Origin: Paraburkholderia silvatlantica
GTDB lineage: Bacteria > Pseudomonadota > Gammaproteobacteria > Burkholderiales > Burkholderiaceae
Reading direction: 5' to 3'
Length of the DNA stretch: 64,000 nucleotides
Assembly: GCF_003096715.1 (NCBI RefSeq)
Contig: NZ_QEOL01000030.1
Location: 1-64,000 of the forward strand
A model generated the notes under the pieces. It saw only the letters and a program-made list of their open reading frames with translations, searched no databases and was not told where the DNA came from. This document shows, piece after piece, positions 1 to 7,396 of the stretch (positions are counted from its first letter, which is position 1; every line of letters starts with the position of its first letter). The position numbers were made by a program, and so were the translations under genes.

Positions 1-316
1 ATTCTGGCAGTTAACAACCCCAATCACGCATGTTCATTGCTCAATGCGCTTTAGGACAAACGTCTGCTACTGCGCCACTTGTGTATAACGAGATGAGTTA
101 AAGGAAGGCTCAGGAATTATGCTGAGCCAATGCTCGATCCGAACGCGCATTCTGTGGATTGGGCAGCATTCGTGCAGCATAGTTCGCCCAGCCGCACCAT
201 CCGTGCGAATACCGGATCAGGCTATTCCGGGCTGTCGCAGTTGATCACCGTTGCCAACACGACTCACGTGCCCCTCGGCATTGACTCCGGGGGACAGCAA
301 AATTGACCGCAACTGA
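1..316. other. Intergenic or left-edge region, no gene seen
   Basis: I see no open frame with a plausible start, no tRNA and no clear promoter in this edge stretch. It lies downstream of the minus-strand gene that ends at 317, so it may hold that gene's terminator or the end of a gene outside the window. Confidence 0.5.
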
Positions 317-616
317 CTATATGAGCGAGAACCCGTCCTCGCCTTCTCGCTGACTCTCAGTGTTATGTGTGCGCGTGTGCTCATTGCAAGGCGCCTCTTT
401 CCGAACCCCAGTCAGTGCCCACAGTAAAGCGACTATCCAGCCGAGCACTGACCATCCGAGCAGCCTGTTAAGCCCGGTGATCGCGAGTCGCTTATGATGC
501 ATACGACGGAAGGCGACGATCGAAGGAACGAAGTACAGCAACACGAAGATGACGAGAAGCCCACCCGGATCACTGGGTGAGTCCTCGGCACTGGAGCTGG
601 ATTGATAGTCAGACAT
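317..616 (-). CDS. Small membrane protein, superinfection immunity family
   Basis: A 99-residue protein with a short polar Ser/Asp/Pro-rich N terminus, a first hydrophobic helix (about residues 20-35), a basic loop (RRMHHKRLAI) and a second helix containing GWSVLGWIVALLWAL. The pattern of a PSIVAFRR-like motif, a basic His-rich loop, N-x3-LGW and GWxxAL is that of the superinfection immunity family (Imm_superinfect), first named from phage T4 Imm; chromosomal members have no settled role. The start at 616 is chosen because GGGGGA lies just upstream; an ATG four codons earlier has no such site. It is followed downstream by nothing recognisable, and upstream lies the glycosyltransferase gene on the same strand. 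Confidence 0.7.
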   Translation of the reverse strand: MSDYQSSSSAEDSPSDPGGLLVIFVLLYFVPSIVAFRRMHHKRLAITGLNRLLGWSVLGWIVALLWALTGVRKEAPCNEHTRTHNTESQREGEDGFSLI

Positions 617-682
617 GTTATCCCCCATAAGTCAGCGGAAGCGTCAAATCATATGACGCGCCTCCTGATGATCGAAACATCG

Positions 683-1774
683 TCATCGGCCCGCCGCCCG
701 AACCTGCGACGCGCCACCCCAGCGACCCAGTCCCAGCGGCGCACCATGGGTACGGACCTCCACACGTTCGACCGGCAGGACGCTGATGCTGGCACGCGAC
801 TCGTAGCGCCGGCGCACGAGGTAGACCGGTCGCTTCTTTGACTCGTCGTAGATGCGCCCTATGTATTCACCAACGACACCGATGCCTACCAACTGGATGC
901 CGCTCAAGAACAACACGACGGAGAACAGGGACGCGTAGCCCGGAACGGGATTGCCGAGCAGCAATGTGCGGCCAACCATGAACGTGCCGTAGCAAAGCGC
1001 GAGCGTGGCCAGCACCCCACCGATATACGTCCAGCCGCGCAACGGCACGGTGCTGAAGCTTGTAATGCCTTCAAGGGCGAAATTCCACAGGCGCCAGCCA
1101 GAGAATTTGGTTTTGCCTGCACTGCGTGGCGTGCGCTCATAGTCGATCATGACGGTGTTGAACCCGACCCAGGCGAACAGCCCCTTCATGAACCGATGCC
1201 GCTCTGGAAGATCGCGCAGCGCGTTGACCACCTGGCGATCCATGAGTCTGAAATCGCCAACGTTTTCGGGGATTTTCAGCTCCGAAAGCGTGTTGTGGAT
1301 GCGATAGAACAACGCCGCGGTCGTGCGCTTGAGAAAGGAATCGCAGGCGCGACTGGCACGCCGGGCGAGTACGGCTTCCGCGCCTTCGCGCCAACGCTGG
1401 ATCATTTCGGGAATCAATGAAGGCGGATCCTGCAGGTCTGCATCGATGACGACGACAGCGTCGCCGGTCGCTTCATGGAGGCCCGCAGTGAGTGCAGCCT
1501 CCTTGCCGAAATTGCGCGTGAGGTCGATGACTTTGACGCGCCTGTCGTGTTGGCTGACGAGAACCAGCTTTTCAAGCGTGGCGTCCCTGCTGCCGTCGTT
1601 GATGCAGACGATCTCGAAGCGCACGGATTCGATGGACTCCATCGTCGCAATGATCTGTTCGAAGAACAGTTCGACGCCGTCTTCCTCGTTATAGAACGGA
1701 GCGACGACAGAGATGAGCGGGGTCTCGAGCGCGGTTTTGATGCAGCGCGCCTCGTCGCCGATAAACATGTTCAT
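683..1774 (-). CDS. GtrB/ArnC-like family 2 glycosyltransferase, membrane-anchored
   Basis: A 363-residue GT2 enzyme of the dolichol/polyprenyl-phosphate sugar transferase type. The GT-A domain covers about residues 20-235, with the nucleotide-sugar motifs PFYNEED (26-32), NDGSRD (59-64) and the metal-binding DADLQD (111-116). Two hydrophobic segments at about 247-270 and 281-305 anchor it in the inner membrane, followed by a basic cytoplasmic tail. Relatives make a polyprenyl-phosphate sugar donor for flipping across the membrane. It sits 15 bp after a GT87-type gene, so the three genes read as one operon making and using a lipid-linked sugar. The actual sugar cannot be read from the sequence. 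Confidence 0.85.
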   Translation of the reverse strand: MNMFIGDEARCIKTALETPLISVVAPFYNEEDGVELFFEQIIATMESIESVRFEIVCINDGSRDATLEKLVLVSQHDRRVKVIDLTRNFGKEAALTAGLHEATGDAVVVIDADLQDPPSLIPEMIQRWREGAEAVLARRASRACDSFLKRTTAALFYRIHNTLSELKIPENVGDFRLMDRQVVNALRDLPERHRFMKGLFAWVGFNTVMIDYERTPRSAGKTKFSGWRLWNFALEGITSFSTVPLRGWTYIGGVLATLALCYGTFMVGRTLLLGNPVPGYASLFSVVLFLSGIQLVGIGVVGEYIGRIYDESKKRPVYLVRRRYESRASISVLPVERVEVRTHGAPLGLGRWGGASQVRAAGR

Positions 1775-1789
1775 GATGTTGTCTCCCTT

Positions 1790-3061
1790 TTACGACGAGG
1801 CGGCGGTGTCGAATATTGCCTGCGCGCTTCGCTCGCGCGCGATCTGTGCAATCAGCATCCAGAGCGTGGCAATCGAGACGAGCGGAGTGAACGGGACGTG
1901 CAGATGAGAAACGAGTGTGAGACCGGCGATGGGGGCGAGCCAGAGTACCGCGAGCCATTCGCGCTGTCCGCGCTGAAAGCCGTGCTCCCTCGCGTGATAG
2001 ACGACCCATGCGATCAGGATTCCGTTCCACGTCAGGTCATAGTCATAGAGGTATGGGCTCACGAGCATGCTGGCGCATACGAGCACGGCGGCGCGCAGAC
2101 CGAAGGCGCTGGGCCGGCCCCACGCATAGCCGACGGCGGCGGCCGCGCACAGGGCGGATACGGCCTGCGCAGTACTGGCGAGCGCGGTTGGCGCATGGAG
2201 CAGCTTGAGTGCCCCGAACACAGTCGGCACACGAAAAAGGTGGGCCCGTCCCGTCTCGACGAAACTGTTGGCGAGGCCCATGTTATGAATGAATGCGACC
2301 AGCGTTTCGCTGCCGAACGCCAGGACCGAAGCCAGCAGCGAAATCGCCACGCCCACGCTCATGGCGCCCAGTGCGCGCCACGAGCGCGAAGCGAGTAGCG
2401 CGAGCGGAATGAGCACGCAAAGCTGCGGCTTCATGGCGACGAGCGCAAAGCACAACCCGGCGAGTATCGGGCGTGCGCGCAGAAGGACCAGTCCGAGTCC
2501 CACCAGTGATGCCGTGAGCAGCCCGTTCTGGCCGGCCGTCAGCACCAGCGCGGAACCCGGGAAGGCGATTGCGAGGAGCGCGGTGCGCGGGTGAGGCGCG
2601 ATCGTCTTCACCACTTTGACGAAGATGGCGAGTGTGCCGAACAGGAAGATGGGTGCAGAAAGCGTGAAGGGCAACAGTGCCAGCGGATAGACGAACAGGA
2701 GGAACGTTGGCGGGTAGAGCCACGGAAGGATGCCGACGGGCCGTCCAGCCGCGAATTCCTCGACGGGCTTCAGGATGTCAAAGTTATACGCATTGACCGC
2801 GTGCCCCTGCAGGGCGAGATGCGACGCGCTCCAGAACGGCAGGCAGTCCACGGCAAGCACGCTCAGCTGCGGATCCTTGAGCCATACCAGGTGATACACG
2901 TAGGCCAGCGCAACACAGAAATAGTAGACAAGCGCGGCAAGCGGGTAGATCCACAGGCGTTGGCCGCTCAACCAGTGCGAGCGGGGCTGTTTCATGCCCA
3001 GGGGCTGAGTGTGCGCGGCACCGGCCGTACTCATGGAATCGCTGAAGGTCGTCTGGTTCAT
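1790..3061 (-). CDS. GT87/DUF2029 polytopic membrane glycosyltransferase
   Basis: A 423-residue protein with about ten hydrophobic helices separated by short loops. It has the family hallmark of an early periplasmic segment with a SASH-type motif (WSASHLALQG, about residues 76-85) followed by a PWLYPPTFLLFVYPLALLP-like helix. These features place it in GT87/DUF2029, membrane enzymes that use polyprenyl-phosphate-activated sugars outside the cytoplasm (mycobacterial PimE is the known type). It is a tandem paralog of the next gene upstream (3077-4312): both share the SASH, PWLYPPTFLLFV and GQN motifs. It is sandwiched with 15-bp gaps between that paralog and the GtrB-like enzyme, which could provide its donor. 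Confidence 0.8.
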   Translation of the reverse strand: MNQTTFSDSMSTAGAAHTQPLGMKQPRSHWLSGQRLWIYPLAALVYYFCVALAYVYHLVWLKDPQLSVLAVDCLPFWSASHLALQGHAVNAYNFDILKPVEEFAAGRPVGILPWLYPPTFLLFVYPLALLPFTLSAPIFLFGTLAIFVKVVKTIAPHPRTALLAIAFPGSALVLTAGQNGLLTASLVGLGLVLLRARPILAGLCFALVAMKPQLCVLIPLALLASRSWRALGAMSVGVAISLLASVLAFGSETLVAFIHNMGLANSFVETGRAHLFRVPTVFGALKLLHAPTALASTAQAVSALCAAAAVGYAWGRPSAFGLRAAVLVCASMLVSPYLYDYDLTWNGILIAWVVYHAREHGFQRGQREWLAVLWLAPIAGLTLVSHLHVPFTPLVSIATLWMLIAQIARERSAQAIFDTAASS

Positions 3062-3076
3062 GGCATGGTCTCTCGC

Positions 3077-4312
3077 CTAAAGAGCGGAATCGATACGCGT
3101 GCGGCGGAGCACCGCGAGCAGCATGAGCAACAGGATCACCGGTCCGGTCTGTGGCAGCCTGAAAATCTGGTTGGCGAACTCGAATACTGGCAGGAGCCAG
3201 ACGAGAAGCAGCACGAGCTGCTCGCCGGGAAGCCACCCGCGACGCAATCCGGTCGCGAGCAGCCCCGCACATGACAAGCCGACCCAGGTTAGTTCGTAAT
3301 GCCAGACATAGGGCGTGACGATGAGCGTCGTCGTCCCGAGCGCAGCTGCACGCAGGGCGGTGTCGTGCGTTGTGCACCAGATTTTCCATGCGCCGCACGC
3401 CGCGATGGCGGCAATCGCGGCGTGCATCAGTCCCGCTGTGAGCAGCGAGGCGCCAATGAGTCGCAGCGACGCGAACACTGACGGAGAGGCAAGCCAGAAG
3501 CGGACGTCGTGCTCGAGGATAAGCTCGCGCGCCATACCGACGTTGCCTGCGAGCAGCCGAATCGATGGGGACCCGCAGAGCGCCATGCTTGCAATAAAAA
3601 AGAGCACTGCCGTCGCAGCTGCGTATCCGAAGACCTTCCATGCCCGTGCCGCGATCAGAACGAGAGGGAACAGGATGCCGAGTTGCGGCTTGATCACCAG
3701 CAGCCCGATACAAATCCCGGCGATCGCGGGGCGACGGTCGATCGACGCGATTGCAAACGCGGCGAGTGCTGCAGTAATCAGCGCGTTTTGCCCGAAGATG
3801 GCACACACCATCACACACGGCATGGCGAGCACGACATACCGGGCGGTCGCGGCGCCAAGCGGGCTTTGTGCGAGGCCGGAAACGCGAACGGTTGCGCAGA
3901 CGAACGCGGATGCGCTTGCGCCCAGGAAAACGAAATAAGCAAGCGGAAGCGGCAACAGCGCGAGTGGGGTGACGAACAACAGGAACGTGGGCGGATAAAG
4001 CCAGGGAATGAATGCGCTCTTGGGCAGGCCGCCCGTCACCGCGGCCACGATCCGGGAAAACGCTGAGTAGTCGAAGACGGTGGAGGCCTGGCCCTGGAGG
4101 ACCGTATGACTGGCCGACCAGAATACGAGCAGGTCGGAGCCTGGACGCCAGCCGCCTGTAGCGGCAAAGCCATGAGTCACCCAAGCCCAGAGCGCTACGA
4201 AGCCGACACCGATGACGAGCATGGCGGTGCTGTAGGCAATGAGTCTCTCGCGCGAAAGCCAGGAGCACGCCGTCGACTGCAAGCGTGAGCCATCCCGCTC
4301 AAGTGGTCGCAT
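3077..4312 (-). CDS. GT87/DUF2029 polytopic membrane glycosyltransferase, first of a tandem pair
   Basis: A 411-residue, highly hydrophobic protein with the same motifs as its neighbour (WSASHTVLQGQ, PWLYPPTFLLFVTPLALLP, GQNALI), pointing to GT87/DUF2029. It is first in the three-gene minus-strand operon. The start at 4312 has no obvious Shine-Dalgarno sequence; the first helix begins about 25 residues in, so a slightly later start is possible. The pair probably arose by duplication and the two copies may add successive sugars to a surface glycan, but that is inference. Confidence 0.8.
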   Translation of the reverse strand: MRPLERDGSRLQSTACSWLSRERLIAYSTAMLVIGVGFVALWAWVTHGFAATGGWRPGSDLLVFWSASHTVLQGQASTVFDYSAFSRIVAAVTGGLPKSAFIPWLYPPTFLLFVTPLALLPLPLAYFVFLGASASAFVCATVRVSGLAQSPLGAATARYVVLAMPCVMVCAIFGQNALITAALAAFAIASIDRRPAIAGICIGLLVIKPQLGILFPLVLIAARAWKVFGYAAATAVLFFIASMALCGSPSIRLLAGNVGMARELILEHDVRFWLASPSVFASLRLIGASLLTAGLMHAAIAAIAACGAWKIWCTTHDTALRAAALGTTTLIVTPYVWHYELTWVGLSCAGLLATGLRRGWLPGEQLVLLLVWLLPVFEFANQIFRLPQTGPVILLLMLLAVLRRTRIDSAL

Positions 4313-5070
4313 TTTTTTCGGTCCCCGTTGAATATTTTGAGCTGGCGGCTTAGCCGCCTATTTTTCCCCCGAACACGCGAGCAGTGCGGTGTATGGCAGT
4401 CCCTGCGTGTTGCCTGATTATTGGGAGACGTGCGCGTCAGGAGCAATGCAGAGTGCATTCGCAATGTTCGCGTGCTAACACTCGCGCATAGAGTCACCTT
4501 CAATGAATAAAGCGCTGAAAAAAAAGATGCGTCATGTCTTGCGTCGAAGGGCCTGGTGTGATCGGGTAACTACTGATTCTGCAGCGAGCGTGCGTCATGG
4601 GTTTGGTATAAGCGTGTGCTTAATACTCGTAATTCCGATTAAAAATGTAGTTGATATGTCAACGTAATTGACGACTGATGAAAGTTTGTGACGAACGGTC
4701 GTATTGATTGAGATGTGAGAATGACAGGAAAAAGCAGGGGTAAATACGTATAAAGTTTTTCGATCGAGGAAATGTGTCGTTATTAGGCAACTCTGAAAGT
4801 AGTGGATAAAGCATGTTGACGGCCGAGATGACATCGTCGATTTGAGAGGGATTGGTCACATGTGGCGTGTCAATTTTTCCGATTTTGTGTGGTTGGGAAC
4901 AGGAAATTGTTGCGCGTGTGGCGAAGCGCACAAAGTCATCGATATGACACGCGTAGAACTGCGCCTGTGGCTGCAACGCCGAACCCGGTGACGTGGCCCA
5001 ACCCACCCTCAAAACCACATGGAAACGGAATCGGGGGTTAACCATGTACACATCGATTGGAGATCACAAA
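4313..5070. other. AT-rich intergenic region before the Tad pilus operon
   Basis: About 760 bp, clearly richer in A+T than the flanks, between the minus-strand glycosyltransferase operon and the plus-strand flp genes. It should carry both divergent promoters. I could not fix a sigma70 promoter with both boxes at the right distance. AT-rich DNA of this kind often binds H-NS/MvaT-type silencers, which would suit pilin genes, but this is inference. Open frames here lack coding character. Confidence 0.5.
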
Positions 5071-5241
5071 ATGCAAAAGATCATCGCTCACGCAAAGTCC
5101 TTCGCTCGTGACGAAAACGGCATCACGGCACTCGAGTACGGCATGCTCGCAGGTCTGATCACGGTGCTGATCATCGCCAGCGTCGCATCGATCGGCTCGA
5201 CACTGAAGAACGTGTTCTCCGACGTTGCTGCCACGATCTAA
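5071..5241 (+). CDS. flp: Flp-type prepilin, copy 1
   Basis: A 56-residue type IVb (Flp) prepilin. It has a short basic leader with FARDENG, then the processing site G/ITALEY (about residues 17-23) and a hydrophobic helix typical of Flp pilins. Prepilin peptidase cuts after the Gly and the Glu-Tyr pair follows at the conserved place. The start at 5071 is chosen because all three copies begin MQKIIA and have a purine-rich GGAGA-like stretch upstream. First of three tandem near-identical genes; the Tad machinery follows directly. A hairpin lies between this copy and the next. Confidence 0.9.
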   Translation: MQKIIAHAKSFARDENGITALEYGMLAGLITVLIIASVASIGSTLKNVFSDVAATI

Positions 5242-5252
5242 CCGACGCCCGG

Positions 5253-5284
5253 GCGAGTGGGTATGCAACGCAAGCCTCACTCGC
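5253..5284 (+). promoter_or_regulatory. Hairpin between flp copies 1 and 2
   Basis: GCGAGTG (5253-5259) is followed after 18 bases by its perfect complement CACTCGC (5278-5284). A related hairpin follows copy 2. There is no T-run, so it looks more like an mRNA-stabilising or processing hairpin (high pilin, lower machinery expression) than a terminator. Confidence 0.5.
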
Positions 5285-5340
5285 TCCAATCGCTGGAAGG
5301 ACCGGGATTAAACACATTCATAACTGGTTGGAGATTAAAA

Positions 5341-5511
5341 ATGCAAAAGATCATTGCTCAGGCAAAGACCTTCGCTCGTGACGAAAACGGCATCACGGCA
5401 CTCGAATACGGGATGCTCGCGGGTCTCATCACGGTGCTCATCATTGCCAGCATCGCAACGATCGGCTCGACGCTGAAGAACGTGTTCTCCGACGTCGCTG
5501 CCACGATCTGA
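5341..5511 (+). CDS. flp: Flp-type prepilin, copy 2
   Basis: A 56-residue prepilin almost identical to copy 1, differing mainly in the leader (AQAKTF for AHAKSF) and a few Val/Ile positions. It has the same G/ITALEY processing site and helix. The start has GGAGATTAAAA just upstream. It is probably the product of tandem duplication; which copy is the major subunit is not visible from sequence. Confidence 0.9.
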   Translation: MQKIIAQAKTFARDENGITALEYGMLAGLITVLIIASIATIGSTLKNVFSDVAATI

Positions 5512-5521
5512 CGGATGCGCG

Positions 5522-5556
5522 GGGCGAGTGGTACGCGACGCAAGCTGCACTCGCCC
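5522..5556 (+). promoter_or_regulatory. Hairpin between flp copies 2 and 3
   Basis: GGGCGAGTG (5522-5530) pairs with CACTCGCCC (5548-5556), a 9-bp perfect stem with a 17-base loop. It shares its core with the hairpin after copy 1 (5253-5284), so the repeat unit that was duplicated included the gene and the hairpin. No T-run follows. Confidence 0.5.
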
Positions 5557-5586
5557 TGCATCACACACCTAACAGGGGACCAAAAA

Positions 5587-5757
5587 ATGCAAAAGATCAT
5601 TGCTCAGGCAAAGCACTTTGCTCGTGACGAAAACGGCATTACGGCGCTGGAGTACGGGATGCTCGCGGCCCTGATCACGGTGCTGATCATGGCCAGCATC
5701 GCATCGATCGGTTCGACGCTTCAAAACGTGTTTTCCGACATTGCGGGTGTGATCTAA
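5587..5757 (+). CDS. flp: Flp-type prepilin, copy 3
   Basis: A 56-residue prepilin and the most divergent of the three copies: AQAKHF in the leader, AALITVLIMAS in the helix, LQNVFSDIAGVI at the end. The processing site G/ITALEY is kept. GGGGACC lies upstream of the ATG. Unlike copies 1 and 2 it has no hairpin after it; the peptidase gene follows after about 60 bp. Confidence 0.88.
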   Translation: MQKIIAQAKHFARDENGITALEYGMLAALITVLIMASIASIGSTLQNVFSDIAGVI

Positions 5758-5816
5758 CCCGCGCGCGTTGGAACAAATTTGGCTATGACACAGCAGATGT
5801 AACCAGGGAGCGAAAA

Positions 5817-6371
5817 ATGGAATTCGCGATGCTGTCTGCTTCCTTGCCGCCGCAGCCGGTTCCGCTGTGCGTGATCGCGTTGGCGATCCTTGCGGCCAGC
5901 ACGGACATTGTTAGCCGCCGGATTCCGAACCTGCTGATCGTGGCCGGTCTTGTCTCGGCACTCGCGGTGCAACTCGCGCTGCGCGGCGCCGTTCCGGGCT
6001 GCGCGATCTGGCTGGGCGGCGCGGCGACCGGGTTCGCGCTTCTGATGCCGTTCTATTTGCTACGCGGCATGGCGGCCGGCGACGTCAAGTTGCTGATGAT
6101 GCTGGGTGCGTGGCTCGGTGCGGCGGCAACCGTCGATATCGCAGTCAACACTTTCATCATCGGCGGGGTGTGGTCGTTAGGGGTAGCCCTGATGCGGGGA
6201 CAACTGGGCCGCCTGACGGGAAACGTCGCAGCGTTGCTTGCGGGAGCGAGCCGCGCCACGCGCATGGCAGGTGCATCGCCAGGTACGGTGCGTGAATCGG
6301 TCGGATCGATTCCGTATGGTGTCGCGATTGCCGGGGGGACCGTGGTAGTGCTGTTCACGATGGTGAGCTAA
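5817..6371 (+). CDS. cpaA: Prepilin peptidase (A24 family), CpaA/TadV type
   Basis: A 184-residue polytopic membrane aspartic protease without the N-terminal methylase domain of PilD, as is usual for CpaA/TadV. The two catalytic aspartates are in the segment ASTDIVSRRIPN (about residues 26-37) and in the GxGD-like motif AAGDVKLLMM (about 85-94). It should cut the Flp prepilins and the TadE/TadG pseudopilins after their conserved Gly on the cytoplasmic side. GGGAG lies just before the ATG at 5817. It is placed between the pilin genes and cpaB, as in other tad loci. Confidence 0.9.
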   Translation: MEFAMLSASLPPQPVPLCVIALAILAASTDIVSRRIPNLLIVAGLVSALAVQLALRGAVPGCAIWLGGAATGFALLMPFYLLRGMAAGDVKLLMMLGAWLGAAATVDIAVNTFIIGGVWSLGVALMRGQLGRLTGNVAALLAGASRATRMAGASPGTVRESVGSIPYGVAIAGGTVVVLFTMVS

Positions 6372-6454
6372 AGCGCTGCCCGGTGCCCGCGGGACAAGGG
6401 CCGATTTTTCGGCTCATCGATTACTAATGTTATGAAATGCTTACGGGGGATGTC

Positions 6455-7291
6455 ATGAAAAACAGCCGCGCGTTTGTCATGCTCGCGATCGCCCTGCTGG
6501 CCGGTCTGGCCGCAGTGGTGTTCGCTTCCAAATGGTTGCTTCAAACGTCGTCGGGGGCCACGGTACCTGTTGCCGTCGCATCGGACGACATCAATCTCGG
6601 TCAGCCGATCAATGAAACGATGATCAGAACGGTCAGCTGGCCAAGGGACAGCCTCCCGCCCGGCACATTCGCAGTACCGAAGGATCTCGACGGGCGGGTG
6701 GTGCGCGCAAGCCTCACGCGTGGCGAACCGGTGCTCGAGTCGAAGCTGGCGCCCGTGGGCACCAAGGGTGGGCTATCCGCTGTGATCGGCGAGGGGCATC
6801 GCGCAATCACGGTCCGCGTGAACGATGTGGTGGGCGTCGCGGGCTTCGCGTTGCCGGGCAACTACGTCGACGTGATCGTCAACACGCAGGAGCCCGAGAA
6901 AAAAGCCGATACCCAGCAGCAGAGCATCTCGAAGATCGTGCTCGAGAAAATTCTGGTGCTGGCCGTGGCGCAGCAGGTCAATCGCGACGATACCGCACCC
7001 AAGGTCGTGAACGCGGTGACCCTGGAGGTGACGCCGGAGCAGGCGGAGAAGCTCGATCTGGCGCGCAGCGTGGGCACGCTCTCACTCGTCCTGCGCAATC
7101 AGGTGGACGACAACAAACTCATGACCGACGGCGCCACCAAGCAGACTCTGCTAGGTGGCCTGCTGCCCCCGCCCGTGCCGCTGCCGGAACCGGCGCACCC
7201 GGTGCGTGTGAAGTACGCCGAGCACGCGCCCGCCAGGCGCAACTGTATCGGTGTGCTGTCGGGCGTGACCGGCAGTCAGGAGTGTTTCTGA
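6455..7291 (+). CDS. cpaB: Flp pilus assembly protein CpaB/RcpC
   Basis: A 278-residue periplasmic Tad component. An N-terminal membrane anchor (about residues 6-26) is followed by a SAF domain (about 37-100; VPVAVASDDINLGQPI) and the RcpC/CpaB domain, which helps the secretin assemble or gate. The start at 6455 is chosen for GGGGGA seven bases upstream; an ATG six codons earlier lacks this. The C terminus is proline-rich with two Cys (RNCIGVLSG, QECF), an ending I have no comparison for. It lies between the peptidase and secretin genes. Confidence 0.88.
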   Translation: MKNSRAFVMLAIALLAGLAAVVFASKWLLQTSSGATVPVAVASDDINLGQPINETMIRTVSWPRDSLPPGTFAVPKDLDGRVVRASLTRGEPVLESKLAPVGTKGGLSAVIGEGHRAITVRVNDVVGVAGFALPGNYVDVIVNTQEPEKKADTQQQSISKIVLEKILVLAVAQQVNRDDTAPKVVNAVTLEVTPEQAEKLDLARSVGTLSLVLRNQVDDNKLMTDGATKQTLLGGLLPPPVPLPEPAHPVRVKYAEHAPARRNCIGVLSGVTGSQECF

Positions 7292-7396
7292 AACAAGGCA
7301 GAACGGCTGCCTGAGCCCGGCGATGACCATCCGGGAAGAGGGCGAGTGAGCGGTAAAGCCGCCATTAAAACGCAGGTAAGTACGGGGTATAACGAT

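Noticed and set aside
1475..2398. Plus-strand 307-codon frame opposite the glycosyltransferase genes
   Set aside because: It runs across two well-supported minus-strand genes and has no recognisable protein features.
4604..4619. TGG...TGC sequence upstream of the flp genes
   Set aside because: Spacing is eleven bases between GG and GC and it is about 450 bp from the first flp gene.
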